This document shows positions 42,057-50,896 of a DNA stretch of 64,000 nt, in pieces (positions within the stretch are counted from its first letter, which is position 1; every line of letters begins with the position of its first letter). A program made the position numbers and the translations under genes. The notes under the pieces are model-generated. The model was not told where the DNA came from and did no database searches. It worked only from the letters and a program-made list of their open reading frames with translations. This DNA comes from Thermospira aquatica (GTDB lineage: Bacteria > Spirochaetota > Brevinematia > Brevinematales > Thermospiraceae): contig NZ_CP073355.1 in the NCBI RefSeq assembly GCF_023525255.1, positions 1,736,001 to 1,800,000 of the forward strand, in the 5' to 3' direction.

Positions 42057-42869
42057 ATGCTCAAAGACGCTTTTGTTGAGTCTTTTTCCCGTTTATGGAA
42101 CAAGCTTGGGCACAGCTGGGTAGTGACGCTTGTTGCAGCTGTTAATCCGGTGTTCTTCTGGATGGTGTTTCAGATTCTCTGGATAATGACGGGGCATATG
42201 CCAAAAAATGAGGGGGAGATGGCTTTTCTTCTTGTGGCGTGGCTAACGGCAAGTTTGATAGTTCATGTCTTTCCCACAAGCTTTGCGGCTCTGGAGTACC
42301 TTCGAGGTGTGTATGATCTTGATGTGGTCTATCTGAGAAGTTTTTTTCAGGATTATGGAAAAGCGTTTCTCAAAACCTTTTTGCGTTCGATACAGCTTTT
42401 TGTGGTATTTGGTGTTTTAGGGATTATGATAGGGTATGCGCTTGTTTTTTATGGGAGTGTGTTGGAGAGTCCCGTGGTGAGAATGGTCTTTGTGGGAGGG
42501 CTTTTCTGGGTTTTTGTAGCAGTGTCTCTCGCAGAGTTTGTCATGATGCCTATGTTTTTATATAACCCACGTCTTTCTTTTTTTAAGGCTTTTTCGTATG
42601 GCATACGCTTTGCTTTTGCTGAGGTTCCCATGGTTGGGATCATGGCTTTTTTGGATGCTGTGGTCTTTTTTCTTCTTTCTATGGGGTATGGGTTCGCTCT
42701 TCTTACCTATTATCTTTTTGGGCTTCATTTCAGGCTTTCGGTGTACAAACAGCTTCAGAAACGATATCTCCAGAAACAGGAGGAATCGTTTCCTGAAAGT
42801 GAGGCTTTTTCACAGGCGTGGAAGGATCTTCTCCATTCTCGAAAACAAAAACAGCAAAAGGATCAGTAA
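42057..42869 (+). CDS. Polytopic membrane protein (possibly DUF624-like)
   Basis: A 270-residue protein with about five or six membrane helices (for example WVVTLVAAVNPVFFWMVFQI, FLLVAWLTASLIVHVFP, LFVVFGVLGIMIGYALVF, MVFVGGLFWVFVAVSLAEF, MVGIMAFLDAVVFFLLSM) and a charged C-terminal tail rich in Lys and Gln. The layout recalls the YesL/DUF624 group, but this is only a resemblance. ATG 42057 follows GGAGGAG. It ends 3 bp from the convergent bcp gene, with no visible terminator between. Confidence 0.7.
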   Translation: MLKDAFVESFSRLWNKLGHSWVVTLVAAVNPVFFWMVFQILWIMTGHMPKNEGEMAFLLVAWLTASLIVHVFPTSFAALEYLRGVYDLDVVYLRSFFQDYGKAFLKTFLRSIQLFVVFGVLGIMIGYALVFYGSVLESPVVRMVFVGGLFWVFVAVSLAEFVMMPMFLYNPRLSFFKAFSYGIRFAFAEVPMVGIMAFLDAVVFFLLSMGYGFALLTYYLFGLHFRLSVYKQLQKRYLQKQEESFPESEAFSQAWKDLLHSRKQKQQKDQ

Positions 42870-42872
42870 ACT

Positions 42873-43322
42873 CTACAAAAGGGCAAGAATCTCTTCGGCG
42901 TGTTTTTCTGGAGAAACCTTGGGGAAAACGGCAATGATAGTGCCGTGTTCGTCAATCACATAGGTGGAACGTATGATACCAGGAAAAACTTTGCCGTACA
43001 TCTTTTTCTCTCCCCAAGCTCCGTAGGTTTTAAGGACACTATGGTCGGGATCACTTGCGAGGTAGAAAGGGAGGTTGTACTTTTTCTTAAACTTTTGATG
43101 GGAGTCAACGCTATCTGCACTGATGCCGATGACTACCGCACCTTTGGCAAGGATCTGGTCGTATACATCTCGAAAACCGCAAGCCTCTTTGGTACAGCCA
43201 GGGGTGTCATCCTTGGGATAGAAGTACAATACCACCTTTTTGCCCTGGAACTGAGAGAGGGAAATCTCCCCTTCTGTGGTCTGGAGATGAAAATCAGGGG
43301 CTTTTTCTCCTTTTTGAAGCAT
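42873..43322 (-). CDS. bcp: Thioredoxin-dependent thiol peroxidase (Bcp/PrxQ)
   Basis: A 149-residue atypical 2-Cys peroxiredoxin that reduces hydrogen peroxide and organic peroxides. The active site is YPKDDTPGCTKEACGFRD, with the peroxidatic Cys in PGCT and a resolving Cys five residues later, the Bcp pattern. The supporting Arg is in GIIRSTYVID. AAGGAGG precedes the ATG. It is the last gene of the minus-strand run from 46898 and protects an otherwise anaerobic metabolism from oxidants. Confidence 0.94.
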   Translation of the reverse strand: MLQKGEKAPDFHLQTTEGEISLSQFQGKKVVLYFYPKDDTPGCTKEACGFRDVYDQILAKGAVVIGISADSVDSHQKFKKKYNLPFYLASDPDHSVLKTYGAWGEKKMYGKVFPGIIRSTYVIDEHGTIIAVFPKVSPEKHAEEILALL

Positions 43323-43340
43323 ATAAACCTCCTTATTTTT

Positions 43341-44291
43341 TTATATCTCTAAAGTAGCAAGTATAGCAATCTTTTTGAGATACCAGTATTGAACAATCTC
43401 GGTGTTGATGCGTCTTTCGGTGAGGAGAATATTTTCACCATAGCCTTCTTGATAAGCGGGAGTATTTCCCCACTCGAGTTTGAGCTTGATGGAGAAAAAC
43501 TGTTTCCCTACTCCCCAGATGGTGCCAAATTTGACTATCGGTAGATCTGATCCCCATCCACCTTGATTTACTGGCGATACACTGTAGTGTTGGATATCCC
43601 AATCTCCCTCTCCATAGAGGGAAATCTCTTTGAGAAATAATGGAAGATGCAAGGTTAGCATTCCGCTAGTCATGAATCGGAAGTACTTCAGGTTATCTCC
43701 TTGGTTTTCGTACAACCAGATATCACTGTCACTCTTCGTTCCAAGAAAGTAGCGGTAGTAGAGGTTTTGCGCGAGCGTCAAGGAGAGTGTTCTTTCGATA
43801 AGAAAACCTTGGAAAGTTGTGCCAAGAGCTGCTTTGAAGTACATTTTGGTGAAGGTTTCTTTGGAATATACGTTGTCTTTGATGGATGAGTCGTAGAAGT
43901 TGGAGGCGATACCGATACCATTTCCAAAGATTTTATCATGCCATCCTGTCCCAAAAGTGAGGGTAAAGGGTACGGAAAGCTGGATGCCAAACAGGTCTTC
44001 TAAAACACAGATCAGCCCGAGTTGGGAATTCACCGAGATAGGGGAAATATTGGCGGCAATACGGGTCCTCCATATATCCTGTTTCTCTTGATAAAAAATT
44101 TCTGTTTTATATAGGGGGTGAAGTTCTGGAGTATTCGCTGTAGCAACCTTTTCTCCTTGATACGTGAGAAGTATCCCAAACCTTGAGTTACCTCCTACCT
44201 TGAACCCAAAGTCATCGAGAATCATCTGAGTCCATGCAATTCCGCTCAATAAAACCAAGCCAATACTAATACTGAGAATCCTTACTTTCAT
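43341..44291 (-). CDS. Exported protein, probably an outer-membrane beta-barrel
   Basis: A 316-residue protein from the ATG at 44291 (GAGGAAG upstream); an earlier in-frame ATG lacks a site. It has a signal peptide (ILSISIGLVLLSGIAWTQ). The rest is rich in alternating polar and hydrophobic strands with aromatic residues (TRIAANISPISVNSQLGLI, MYFKAALGTTFQGFLI, ISLYGEGDWDIQHYSV), suggesting a barrel. It ends with a strand pattern KIAILATLEI. No family is recognised. It lies between the RDD-family gene and bcp. Confidence 0.65.
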   Translation of the reverse strand: MKVRILSISIGLVLLSGIAWTQMILDDFGFKVGGNSRFGILLTYQGEKVATANTPELHPLYKTEIFYQEKQDIWRTRIAANISPISVNSQLGLICVLEDLFGIQLSVPFTLTFGTGWHDKIFGNGIGIASNFYDSSIKDNVYSKETFTKMYFKAALGTTFQGFLIERTLSLTLAQNLYYRYFLGTKSDSDIWLYENQGDNLKYFRFMTSGMLTLHLPLFLKEISLYGEGDWDIQHYSVSPVNQGGWGSDLPIVKFGTIWGVGKQFFSIKLKLEWGNTPAYQEGYGENILLTERRINTEIVQYWYLKKIAILATLEI

Positions 44292-44335
44292 AACTTCCTC
44301 CTTTTCGTGGTTTTGATGTGGATGTTTCTTGATCT

Positions 44336-44908
44336 TCACGGGGGGATAAAAATCACAAATGTTTGACTAAAAAAGTCATGAAAACGCTGTTTAAATTGAG
44401 GGTTTATCATAAAAACAAAAGGTAGTGCCCAAAAACTCAAGCCTATGTAAAACCATATAAAACGAATGATACAGGCCCCCCATGAAAGTAAAAAGGGGTT
44501 TTCTGGAGAGCTTGCTTCTGAGGTACCGGGCAAGATTTGGATGTTAAAGATCTTGGCCCCTAGTGTTTGTCCATAGGCTTTCCAAAACAGGATAAAATAC
44601 GAAGCCCAGAGGATGATTTCAAAAATCTGGTATATGGGACTGTTTTCCTGGTAAAGAGTGAAGGAAATAGTTGAGACAAACTTTATATATTCTTTCATAC
44701 TTTGTTCATCTATGATGGGATGATTTGCGAGATATCCCATGATAAGTTCTTGTTGAGAGAGATAAAAAACAAACGAGAAAAACAGTTTCAAAAGTAAGCC
44801 ATCAACCAGAAAGGCAGCGATTCTACGCCATGTTGGGGCAATCGGAATACTTTTTGGAGGCTTTGGTTCTTCTATGTTGGGGATTGCAGTAAATTTTTTC
44901 TCACTCAC
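44336..44908 (-). CDS. RDD-family membrane protein
   Basis: A 190-residue protein with the three RDD hallmarks: RRIAAFLVDGLLL (Arg and Asp) in helix 1, YGQTLGAKIFNIQIL in the loop, and KQRFHDFFSQTFVI near the C-terminus, with about four membrane helices. RDD proteins are of uncertain role; some may move ions. The start is a GTG at 44906-44908, within the last codons of purC (GTGAGTGA), so the two are translationally coupled. A proline-rich cytosolic tail of 25 residues precedes the first helix. Confidence 0.83.
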   Translation of the reverse strand: MSEKKFTAIPNIEEPKPPKSIPIAPTWRRIAAFLVDGLLLKLFFSFVFYLSQQELIMGYLANHPIIDEQSMKEYIKFVSTISFTLYQENSPIYQIFEIILWASYFILFWKAYGQTLGAKIFNIQILPGTSEASSPENPFLLSWGACIIRFIWFYIGLSFWALPFVFMINPQFKQRFHDFFSQTFVIFIPP

Positions 44909-45788
44909 GGCATACCTTCTCTATGATCGTTTCGATGGTTTTGTATTTTTCGTGGGTTTTGGTGATAATATCCTCTGGAAGAGGGGGAGCGGGGGGTTTT
45001 TTGTTCCACTTGATGGCAGTGAGATAGTCCCTCAAGAACTGCTTATCATAACTTGCAGGACTTTTTCCTTCTTTGTAGGTTGCCTGATCCCAGTAACGCG
45101 AGGAGTCCGGTGTTAATACCTCATCGATAAGAATAAGACGGTTGTGGTCATCAAGTCCGAATTCAAACTTGGTGTCGGCAAGGATGATCCCATGGGGAAG
45201 AAGTTTCTCGTAGGCCATACTGTAAAGGGAAAGAGAGATTTCTTGGACTTGTCTAGCAAGATTCGTATCCCCGAGTTGATGCTCAAATTCTCCGACCGTG
45301 ATATTGATATCGTGTCCGGTGTCTTCTTTGGTGGCAGGAGTAAAAATAGGGGTAGGGAGTTTGCCGGCAAGTGGAAGATCTGAAGGAAGTTTGTGTCCTG
45401 CCACACTTCCCGTTTTTTGATACTCTTCGTACACACTTCCAAAAAGATATCCCCGTACAACACACTCAAAGGGGAGTCTTTTCAGTTTTCGGACAATCAT
45501 AGAACGTTCGGGAATACCTGGCATATCCGCAAGTTGAGGGAGTTTTTTGGTGATTTCTCTGGTTATTATAGCGTTGGGGATGAAGTTAATTATGTCAAAC
45601 CAGAGGAGTGAGATATGATTGAGGATACGTCCCTTTTCAGGGATCCCTTCGTTAAAGACGACATCAAAGGCTGAAATACGATCAGTGGTTACCATGAGCC
45701 ATTCTTCGTCACTGATAGCATAGATGTCACGCACTTTGCCCTGGTAGATAAGAGGGAGAAAGGAGATAGCAGATTGGGTTATGGTCAT
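44901..45788 (-). CDS. purC: Phosphoribosylaminoimidazole-succinocarboxamide synthase
   Basis: A 295-residue SAICAR synthetase, the purine-pathway enzyme that joins aspartate to CAIR using ATP. It is of the longer, yeast-like type, with YQGKVRDIYAISDEEWLMV at the start, RISAFDVVFNEGIPEKGRIL, the substrate loop PFECVVRGYLFGS and ADTKFEFGLDDHNRLILIDE, and EVLTPDSSRYW near the end. AAGGAG precedes the ATG at 45788. It lies between the oxidoreductase and the RDD gene; no other de novo purine gene is nearby, apart from purU on the other strand. Confidence 0.95.
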   Translation of the reverse strand: MTITQSAISFLPLIYQGKVRDIYAISDEEWLMVTTDRISAFDVVFNEGIPEKGRILNHISLLWFDIINFIPNAIITREITKKLPQLADMPGIPERSMIVRKLKRLPFECVVRGYLFGSVYEEYQKTGSVAGHKLPSDLPLAGKLPTPIFTPATKEDTGHDINITVGEFEHQLGDTNLARQVQEISLSLYSMAYEKLLPHGIILADTKFEFGLDDHNRLILIDEVLTPDSSRYWDQATYKEGKSPASYDKQFLRDYLTAIKWNKKPPAPPLPEDIITKTHEKYKTIETIIEKVCRE

Positions 45789-45797
45789 ACATGCTCC

Positions 45798-46898
45798 TTA
45801 TATGTTTTCAAATGGGAAGGTATACGGGAGTTTGAACTTATCCCGAAGGCTGAGGATGTCTTTTTTCTCCTCTTCGTCGATGGGAATACCATTGACCAGT
45901 CGGTCTTGCATAATTTCATATTCTTTTTCTCCAGCTGTGTAAATGCGGCTGCAACCCGGAGCTTTTTTGGATGCTCGCAGGGCCCTGAGAATATCTCCCG
46001 TGGTCTTTTTGAAGCTTGGGAGGTCGGTAAAAGCCTCGACATTGATGGCTATGAAAAAATGCCCGAGGCGATAGGGAACCTTTTGGCCGTTTTCAAATCC
46101 ACTTAAAGCCTTAAGAAAAGCCCCCTGTTGTAAAGCGGCAGAGAGAATTTCCACCACGGTTGCATAGCCATAGCCTTTGTAACCGCCCATTTCTTCTCCC
46201 ATTCCCCCAAGAGGAAGAAGAGCCGCTTTGCCCTTTACAAGATCATCAAGCACTTCATGGGGGTTGGTTTTGCTTGTTCCGTCTTCACTGATTACCCATC
46301 CTTGAGGAAGGGGTTTATTGAGACGAGCGTACACCTCGATTTTTCCTCGTTGGGTGATAGAGGTGGCACAGTCCAGCATAAAGGGAAAGGCCTCATCGGT
46401 AGGAATACCAAAGGTAAGAGGGTTGGTTCCCAGCATGTTTTCTACCCCGAAGGTGGGAGCAATCGAGGGACGAGCATTGGTCCCTGTGATGCCTATCATG
46501 CCTTCGGCAGCAGCCATACGCACATAGTATCCCGCAATTCCGTAGTGGTTTGAGTTCCTTACGGCAACCATTCCCATCCCGTAGGTTTTTGCTTTCTGAA
46601 TAGCAAGTTCCATGGCGTGTTTGGCAATCACCTGCCCCATTCCATTATGCCCATCAATAACAGCAGTCGTTGGGGTTTCTTTGATTACTTCAATTGTGGT
46701 GGCAGGAGAAATCTGTCCGGCCAGGATTCTATCAATGTAGATGGGTTTTAAACGACCTATTCCATGAGAGTCAATACCCAAAAGATCAGCGGTAATGAGA
46801 ACCTCAGCACATGTATCTGCATCTTGTTCAGGAACACCTACAGCGATAAAACTATCCTTCATAAACTGACGAAGTGTTTCATGGGGAAGTCTGAGCAT
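45798..46898 (-). CDS. Malate/L-lactate dehydrogenase family (Ldh2/YlbC type)
   Basis: A 366-residue NAD(P)-dependent 2-hydroxyacid dehydrogenase of the MDH2 type, unrelated to the Rossmann-fold malate dehydrogenases. Family motifs include DLLGIDSHGIGRLKPIYIDR, NGMGQVIAKHAMELAI, VAVRNSNHYGIAGYY with the catalytic His, MLGTNPLTFGIPTDE and MGGYKGYGYATVVEIL. Members act on malate, lactate, ureidoglycolate or sulfolactate; the substrate is undecided. The ATG at 46898 has AAGGAG upstream and is preferred over an earlier one at 46955, which falls within the promoter. Confidence 0.9.
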   Translation of the reverse strand: MLRLPHETLRQFMKDSFIAVGVPEQDADTCAEVLITADLLGIDSHGIGRLKPIYIDRILAGQISPATTIEVIKETPTTAVIDGHNGMGQVIAKHAMELAIQKAKTYGMGMVAVRNSNHYGIAGYYVRMAAAEGMIGITGTNARPSIAPTFGVENMLGTNPLTFGIPTDEAFPFMLDCATSITQRGKIEVYARLNKPLPQGWVISEDGTSKTNPHEVLDDLVKGKAALLPLGGMGEEMGGYKGYGYATVVEILSAALQQGAFLKALSGFENGQKVPYRLGHFFIAINVEAFTDLPSFKKTTGDILRALRASKKAPGCSRIYTAGEKEYEIMQDRLVNGIPIDEEEKKDILSLRDKFKLPYTFPFENI

Positions 46899-46926
46899 GA
46901 TTTTCTCCTTGTGTAAAAGGTAATTT

Positions 46927-46955
46927 AGTATAAAGAGCTTAAGAGTTTTTTGCAA
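46927..46955 (-). promoter_or_regulatory. Sigma-70 promoter for the minus-strand operon 46898-42873
   Basis: On the minus strand: TTGCAA, 17-bp spacer, TATACT, about 28 bp before the dehydrogenase ATG. It probably drives the whole run of five minus-strand genes. Confidence 0.75.
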
Positions 46956-47025
46956 TAAAAGAAAAAGTCTCTCATAGTTTACAAGATATTGTGCTTAGAG
47001 ACTTATGAAACATGTGTTTTTTTGT

Positions 47026-47054
47026 TTGAAAAAAATTTCTTCTTTCGTTACACT
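47026..47054 (+). promoter_or_regulatory. Sigma-70 promoter for the small membrane protein and ybjQ
   Basis: TTGAAA, 17-bp spacer, TACACT, 17 bp before the ATG at 47072. It stands back to back with the divergent promoter at 46927-46955. Confidence 0.65.
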
Positions 47055-47071
47055 CTTTTGAGGAGGGTTCT

Positions 47072-47296
47072 ATGAAGTATCTGATTTCTCTTTTTATTGT
47101 GCTTTTTGTAGGTGGTTTGATTGTGGGATATGCGGCATTTGTTGTGTGGGCGTTGTCTGTAGCTCAGATGCCCTGGTGGGGTATAGGGTTTGTATCTATG
47201 ATTTTTCTTGTACTCATAGCAGGGCTCATCGTGGCCTTTTTTGCCAGAATAAAAGAAGTATCGAAGGAGGATAAAGATGATTATCGCAACTATTGA
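47072..47296 (+). CDS. Small two-helix membrane protein
   Basis: A 74-residue protein with two long hydrophobic segments (about 5-30 and 36-62; LIVGYAAFVVWALSVAQM and IGFVSMIFLVLIAGLIVAF) and a charged C-terminus. GAGGAGG precedes the ATG. It overlaps the following YbjQ gene by 20 bp, so they are probably translated together. Small membrane proteins often accompany YbjQ genes, but no function is known. Confidence 0.75.
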   Translation: MKYLISLFIVLFVGGLIVGYAAFVVWALSVAQMPWWGIGFVSMIFLVLIAGLIVAFFARIKEVSKEDKDDYRNY

Positions 47297-47588
47297 TACC
47301 ATTGAAGGGAAACAACTCGAAACACTCGGATTGGTGAGAGGTTCTATTGTGTATTCAAAGCACCTTGGAAAGGATATTGTGGCGGCTTTTAAGATGCTTT
47401 TAGGCGGGGAGGTTTTTTCTTATACGGAGATGCTCAATGAAGCAAGGGCAATTGCAACGAAGCGCATGGTGGAGGAGGCTGAGAAGCTTGGGGCAGACGC
47501 TATTGTCGGTATGCGGTACGCATCAGCTGCCGTCATGCAAGGGGCAGCGGAAATTGTGGCTTATGGTACGGCAGTAAAATTTCGCTAA
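47277..47588 (+). CDS. YbjQ/UPF0145 family protein
   Basis: A 103-residue protein matching UPF0145, whose members form beta-rich pentamers. Typical elements are GLVRGSIVYSKHLGKDIVAAF, YTEMLNEARAIATKRMVEEA, LGADAIVGMRYASAAVMQGA and VAYGTAVKF. The family was once called heavy-metal binding, without proof. AAGGAGG precedes the ATG, inside the end of the upstream membrane-protein gene. Confidence 0.88.
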   Translation: MIIATIDTIEGKQLETLGLVRGSIVYSKHLGKDIVAAFKMLLGGEVFSYTEMLNEARAIATKRMVEEAEKLGADAIVGMRYASAAVMQGAAEIVAYGTAVKFR

Positions 47589-47663
47589 AGATTGCACTTT
47601 TTTTTGTTGATAAACGTATATAAAATGTGGTACGTATATAGTGAGGAAAGGAGAAGATAAAAT

Positions 47664-48125
47664 ATGAAGCGGGTGATATTTTTGACAGTGTTTTTTTCAG
47701 GAATGATGTTAGCAAAACCTCTTACCTGGAATAAAAATATTGAATATATTATGGGGTTTTATGATGTGGGACTGAGTACCTCATTTACTTTTTATTATAT
47801 TTCTTGGCTTTCCTGGCAACTTCCTACGATTCGGTGGAATCCTTTTGCCATGGTTATGACCTTTGAGACTTCGGTGAGGTATTTCCCTTTTTCTCAGTTT
47901 AATGTCTCTTTTTGGGTGTTTCATAGAGATGAGGTGAGTCCGTATCTCTTTACAGGAGTGAAGGTTCCTCATACCTTTCAGACAGTGGGTGTGCCTTTTG
48001 GGTTGGGTCTTCTCCAGAGATGGGGAAGTTTCTCTGTGCATGGGCGGGTGTATGGTGATTTTGTGATGGTTCCGATTTTTGATGCGACTTGGTCATTTGA
48101 ATTAGCTGGAAGCTTTACGTTTTAG
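47664..48125 (+). CDS. Small exported protein, possibly a short beta-barrel
   Basis: A 153-residue protein with a signal peptide (VIFLTVFFSGMMLA, cleaved after MLA). The mature part is rich in aromatic residues and alternating strands (YDVGLSTSFTFYYISWLSW, FNVSFWVFHRDEVSPYLF, RWGSFSVHGRVYGDFVMVP) and ends in ELAGSFTF; a terminal Phe is typical of barrel proteins inserted by the BAM machinery. No family is recognised. AAGGAGAAG precedes the ATG. It is followed at 16 bp by a lipoprotein gene and then an outer-membrane protein gene, so they may form one envelope operon. Confidence 0.65.
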   Translation: MKRVIFLTVFFSGMMLAKPLTWNKNIEYIMGFYDVGLSTSFTFYYISWLSWQLPTIRWNPFAMVMTFETSVRYFPFSQFNVSFWVFHRDEVSPYLFTGVKVPHTFQTVGVPFGLGLLQRWGSFSVHGRVYGDFVMVPIFDATWSFELAGSFTF

Positions 48126-48141
48126 TACAGAGGAGGGTTGT

Positions 48142-49305
48142 ATGCGTTTTCAAAAAGGTATTATTATAGGTGTAATAGTTCTGAGCATGAGTGGGTGTAA
48201 CTTTTTTGAATGGTTAACACCTCCGATGAGTGGCATAAGTGCAGAGGAACTCATCTATCGGGGGGAGCAGTATTTTGAAAAGCAGGATTATACAAGTGCA
48301 GAAGAGAGTTTTTACCAGGCGATGCTAATAGATCCCAAATCAAGTAAGGCTAGACTGGGGTATGCACGAGCGCTTCTCTGGCAGGTGATTTATCCAGTGG
48401 CCAATATCGTGGCAGAAGAGGCTCATAAAAATGGGGATAATATCTATCAGGGGCTTCTTGCCTCCCTTAACAAGAATGAGTTTAAAGAAGCTCTTTTTGG
48501 AGGAGAGGTTCCTCTTTATCAGAAGATTATCGACGCTTTAGAGGGACCTAACGGTATCATTGGAAATCAGGGAGATGGAGTGATAACGGATGACAAGCTG
48601 GAACCCAATGTTATTTTATTGGTGGCCTATTTCAGTCTGATTTCTTTAAATCTTCTGGATTCCAATGGGGATAGGCAATTTCTTACTCCTCCGGATTATC
48701 TTCGTCTGCAAGGAAACGAGGTCACGTTTTCTCTTGATATCGATCGGATAGTAAGTAATGTGGTGGCTTCCACCGAGATTGATACAAGCTATACGGCGGA
48801 TGATCTTATTAACACCCTGAAGGGATCTCATGATGCCTTGGAGGAGAGTTTGTCTCTTCTTCGGTTTTTGTATCTGAATATTGTCTATGTTGATGGGCTT
48901 CTCGGTTGTGTGATTCGACCATCCGCGTTTCTGAAACGTGTGTCCGCATCCTCTTCGGCTTATTCCAATCAGTATGATGAGATACGAGATGCGCTCACGA
49001 ATCCATCGGCTTCTACATCTTATACCAATTCTTTGCAGATTTTGTACATTTTGCGGTATGCTCCTACGAATGTAGGGAGAGTTTTAAATGATCTTCACCA
49101 CGTTCTCGTGGGAAGTTACGCTTATCAGAATCTTGGTGATTTTACTCCTAGTGTGTGGGGGAGTCATTCGGGAGGACTGAAGGCTTTTGGGGAGACTCTT
49201 TCGGGAACTTTGACAGAGGATGATGTAAGTAATGTGATTACCCAGATTACGAATGAGTATACCCCTGAGGAGATTTCAAATATTATAGCGGGTTTGCGAT
49301 TATAA
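48142..49305 (+). CDS. TPR lipoprotein of unknown function
   Basis: A 387-residue protein with a lipobox (IVLSMSGCN, Cys at residue 19). A TPR pair follows (GEQYFEKQDYTSAEESFYQA, KSSKARLGYARALLW). The remainder is an unassigned helical domain. It resembles spirochaetal lipoproteins that occur upstream of barrel proteins of the UPF0164 or PorV sort, and such a gene follows here at 10 bp. GAGGAGGG precedes the ATG. It may help to assemble or partner the barrel protein. Confidence 0.7.
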   Translation: MRFQKGIIIGVIVLSMSGCNFFEWLTPPMSGISAEELIYRGEQYFEKQDYTSAEESFYQAMLIDPKSSKARLGYARALLWQVIYPVANIVAEEAHKNGDNIYQGLLASLNKNEFKEALFGGEVPLYQKIIDALEGPNGIIGNQGDGVITDDKLEPNVILLVAYFSLISLNLLDSNGDRQFLTPPDYLRLQGNEVTFSLDIDRIVSNVVASTEIDTSYTADDLINTLKGSHDALEESLSLLRFLYLNIVYVDGLLGCVIRPSAFLKRVSASSSAYSNQYDEIRDALTNPSASTSYTNSLQILYILRYAPTNVGRVLNDLHHVLVGSYAYQNLGDFTPSVWGSHSGGLKAFGETLSGTLTEDDVSNVITQITNEYTPEEISNIIAGLRL

Positions 49306-49315
49306 GGAGCACAAG

Positions 49316-50835
49316 ATGAAGCGATATGTTTTTTTTTTCTTTTGTTTGTTATAGTTACACCTGGGTTTGGGGAGGGTATACCTTCCTCTTCTACCGCGTT
49401 CAAAGGCAATGTTACACTCTTTGACTATAGCTCTCCTTGGGCTGGACTCAATAATCCTGCTCTGATGACGGAGTATGGAGGATATCCGAATCCGTGGGTG
49501 TTTCGGACGTCTAGTACAAATCATCCTCAGTGGAAGGTGGGGAGGTTTTATCTTTTTTCCTCGTCGACAGCACTGGGTGTAAATACATCTTTTTATCAAC
49601 TTCTTGAGGCATATCTCTACTTTTTGGCGTATGATTTGGATCCTTCAACTGCTTCTACCCTAAAAAATTGGCTTGATCCTATCGTTCCCTTTACAGGGGG
49701 GGCTTTTTCTACCGAAATGCTTGCTCACCCTACCAATGATTTTGAATACCTTCAAAAAGCGATGAATCTGGTGCTCTCGAATAGTTCAGCGGGGTTTTAT
49801 TTTCGGGAAAGTTTTGGACTTTTTTCTCTTTTTCTTCCACTTGGAAATACAGGAAATGAAGTAGGGGTGCAGCCTGTTGTGGATCTTGAAAGCTATGGGA
49901 GTTTTACATCAGAGGAAAGTACTTTTTTTGTGTTCCGTGATCCGGAGGTTTCCTTTCTTCTTAAAACGGGGAGTGTTTTTTCGCTAGGACTTGGGCGATA
50001 TGATTTGCCACTTATTGGCAATGTGATGGTTGGGGCAAGTGTAGGGGTTTATCCTTTTATGACGCGTATACGGTTCCAGAGTATTGAGGAAATGTACGAC
50101 TATGGAGAAGCAGTTTCCAGCAATCAAAATGCTGCTCTTCAGTATGAAAATGTGAGGGTAGGCTGGGGAGCTGGTTTTGATGTTGGAGCCATAAAAAGAA
50201 TAGACGAACAGTGGAGTATTGGCTTCAAGGCAGAAAATCTTCTTTCTCCTATTTTATGGAGATACAAAACAGAAAAGGGAGAGGAAAAATATGACTTTGA
50301 TTGGATTCTGCCAAATATCGTAGCAGGAGTGCGTTATACTTATCCGATGGACAAACCTCTGAAGTTTTTTGTAAATGAGCCCTCGTTGTATATGGAGGTA
50401 GAGGATCTTCTCTATACGAAACCACTTGCGCTTCTTTCTAAGGTAAGGATGGGGGCTGATGTAAAGCTTTTGATGGATATACTTCAGGTAGGGGTGGGAC
50501 TCAATCAAGGATACCCCACGGTAGGGGGAAAGGTGAATTTAACTCTCTGTTGGTTAAGGGATATGCCAGGTATGTCAGATTTTGTTTCGATTCTTTTGTG
50601 GCCTATAACGATGGGAAATCTGACAGCCTTTGTGACGTATTATGGGAAAGAATTGGGGCACTATCCCGGGCACAAGGACGCTCTGGGGTATGTGTTTGGA
50701 CTTGAGTACTATCTTGAGTTTGGCGTTAATGGTCCTAGTCGCCAGATCCCTAAAGTCTCTTCTCCTACGGAAAAACAGACAGAGAACACCTCTTTGGTGG
50801 ATCCCGTCTTTCTTGAGGATGCCCAGGAGAGATAA
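49316..50835 (+). pseudogene. Outer-membrane barrel protein, start out of frame across a T10 tract
   Basis: AAGGAGCACAAG leads to ATG 49316, which opens a signal peptide (MKRYVFFF) and then meets T10 at 49329-49338; that frame stops at 49354. The other frame continues the signal peptide perfectly (LLFVIVTPGFGEG) and runs open for nearly 500 codons to 50835. One extra T, or two fewer, would give one intact protein of about 505 residues. The body looks like a UPF0164/FadL/PorV-like barrel: SPWAGLNNPALMTEYGG, GAGFDVGAIKRIDEQWSIGF, RMGADVKLLMDILQVGVGL. No other in-frame start with a ribosome site exists. It is either a phase-variable gene in its OFF state or a homopolymer sequencing error. Confidence 0.8.
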
Positions 50836-50850
50836 AAGGTTTCACATTGG

Positions 50851-50890
50851 ATAATAAAAAAAGGGCGGTTTTCCGCCCTTTTTTATTATC
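50851..50890. terminator. Bidirectional rho-independent terminator
   Basis: Stem AAAAGGGCGG / CCGCCCTTTT with a TTTT loop, flanked by A and T runs on both sides, between two convergent genes. It works in both directions. Confidence 0.93.
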
Positions 50891-50896
50891 AGGTAC

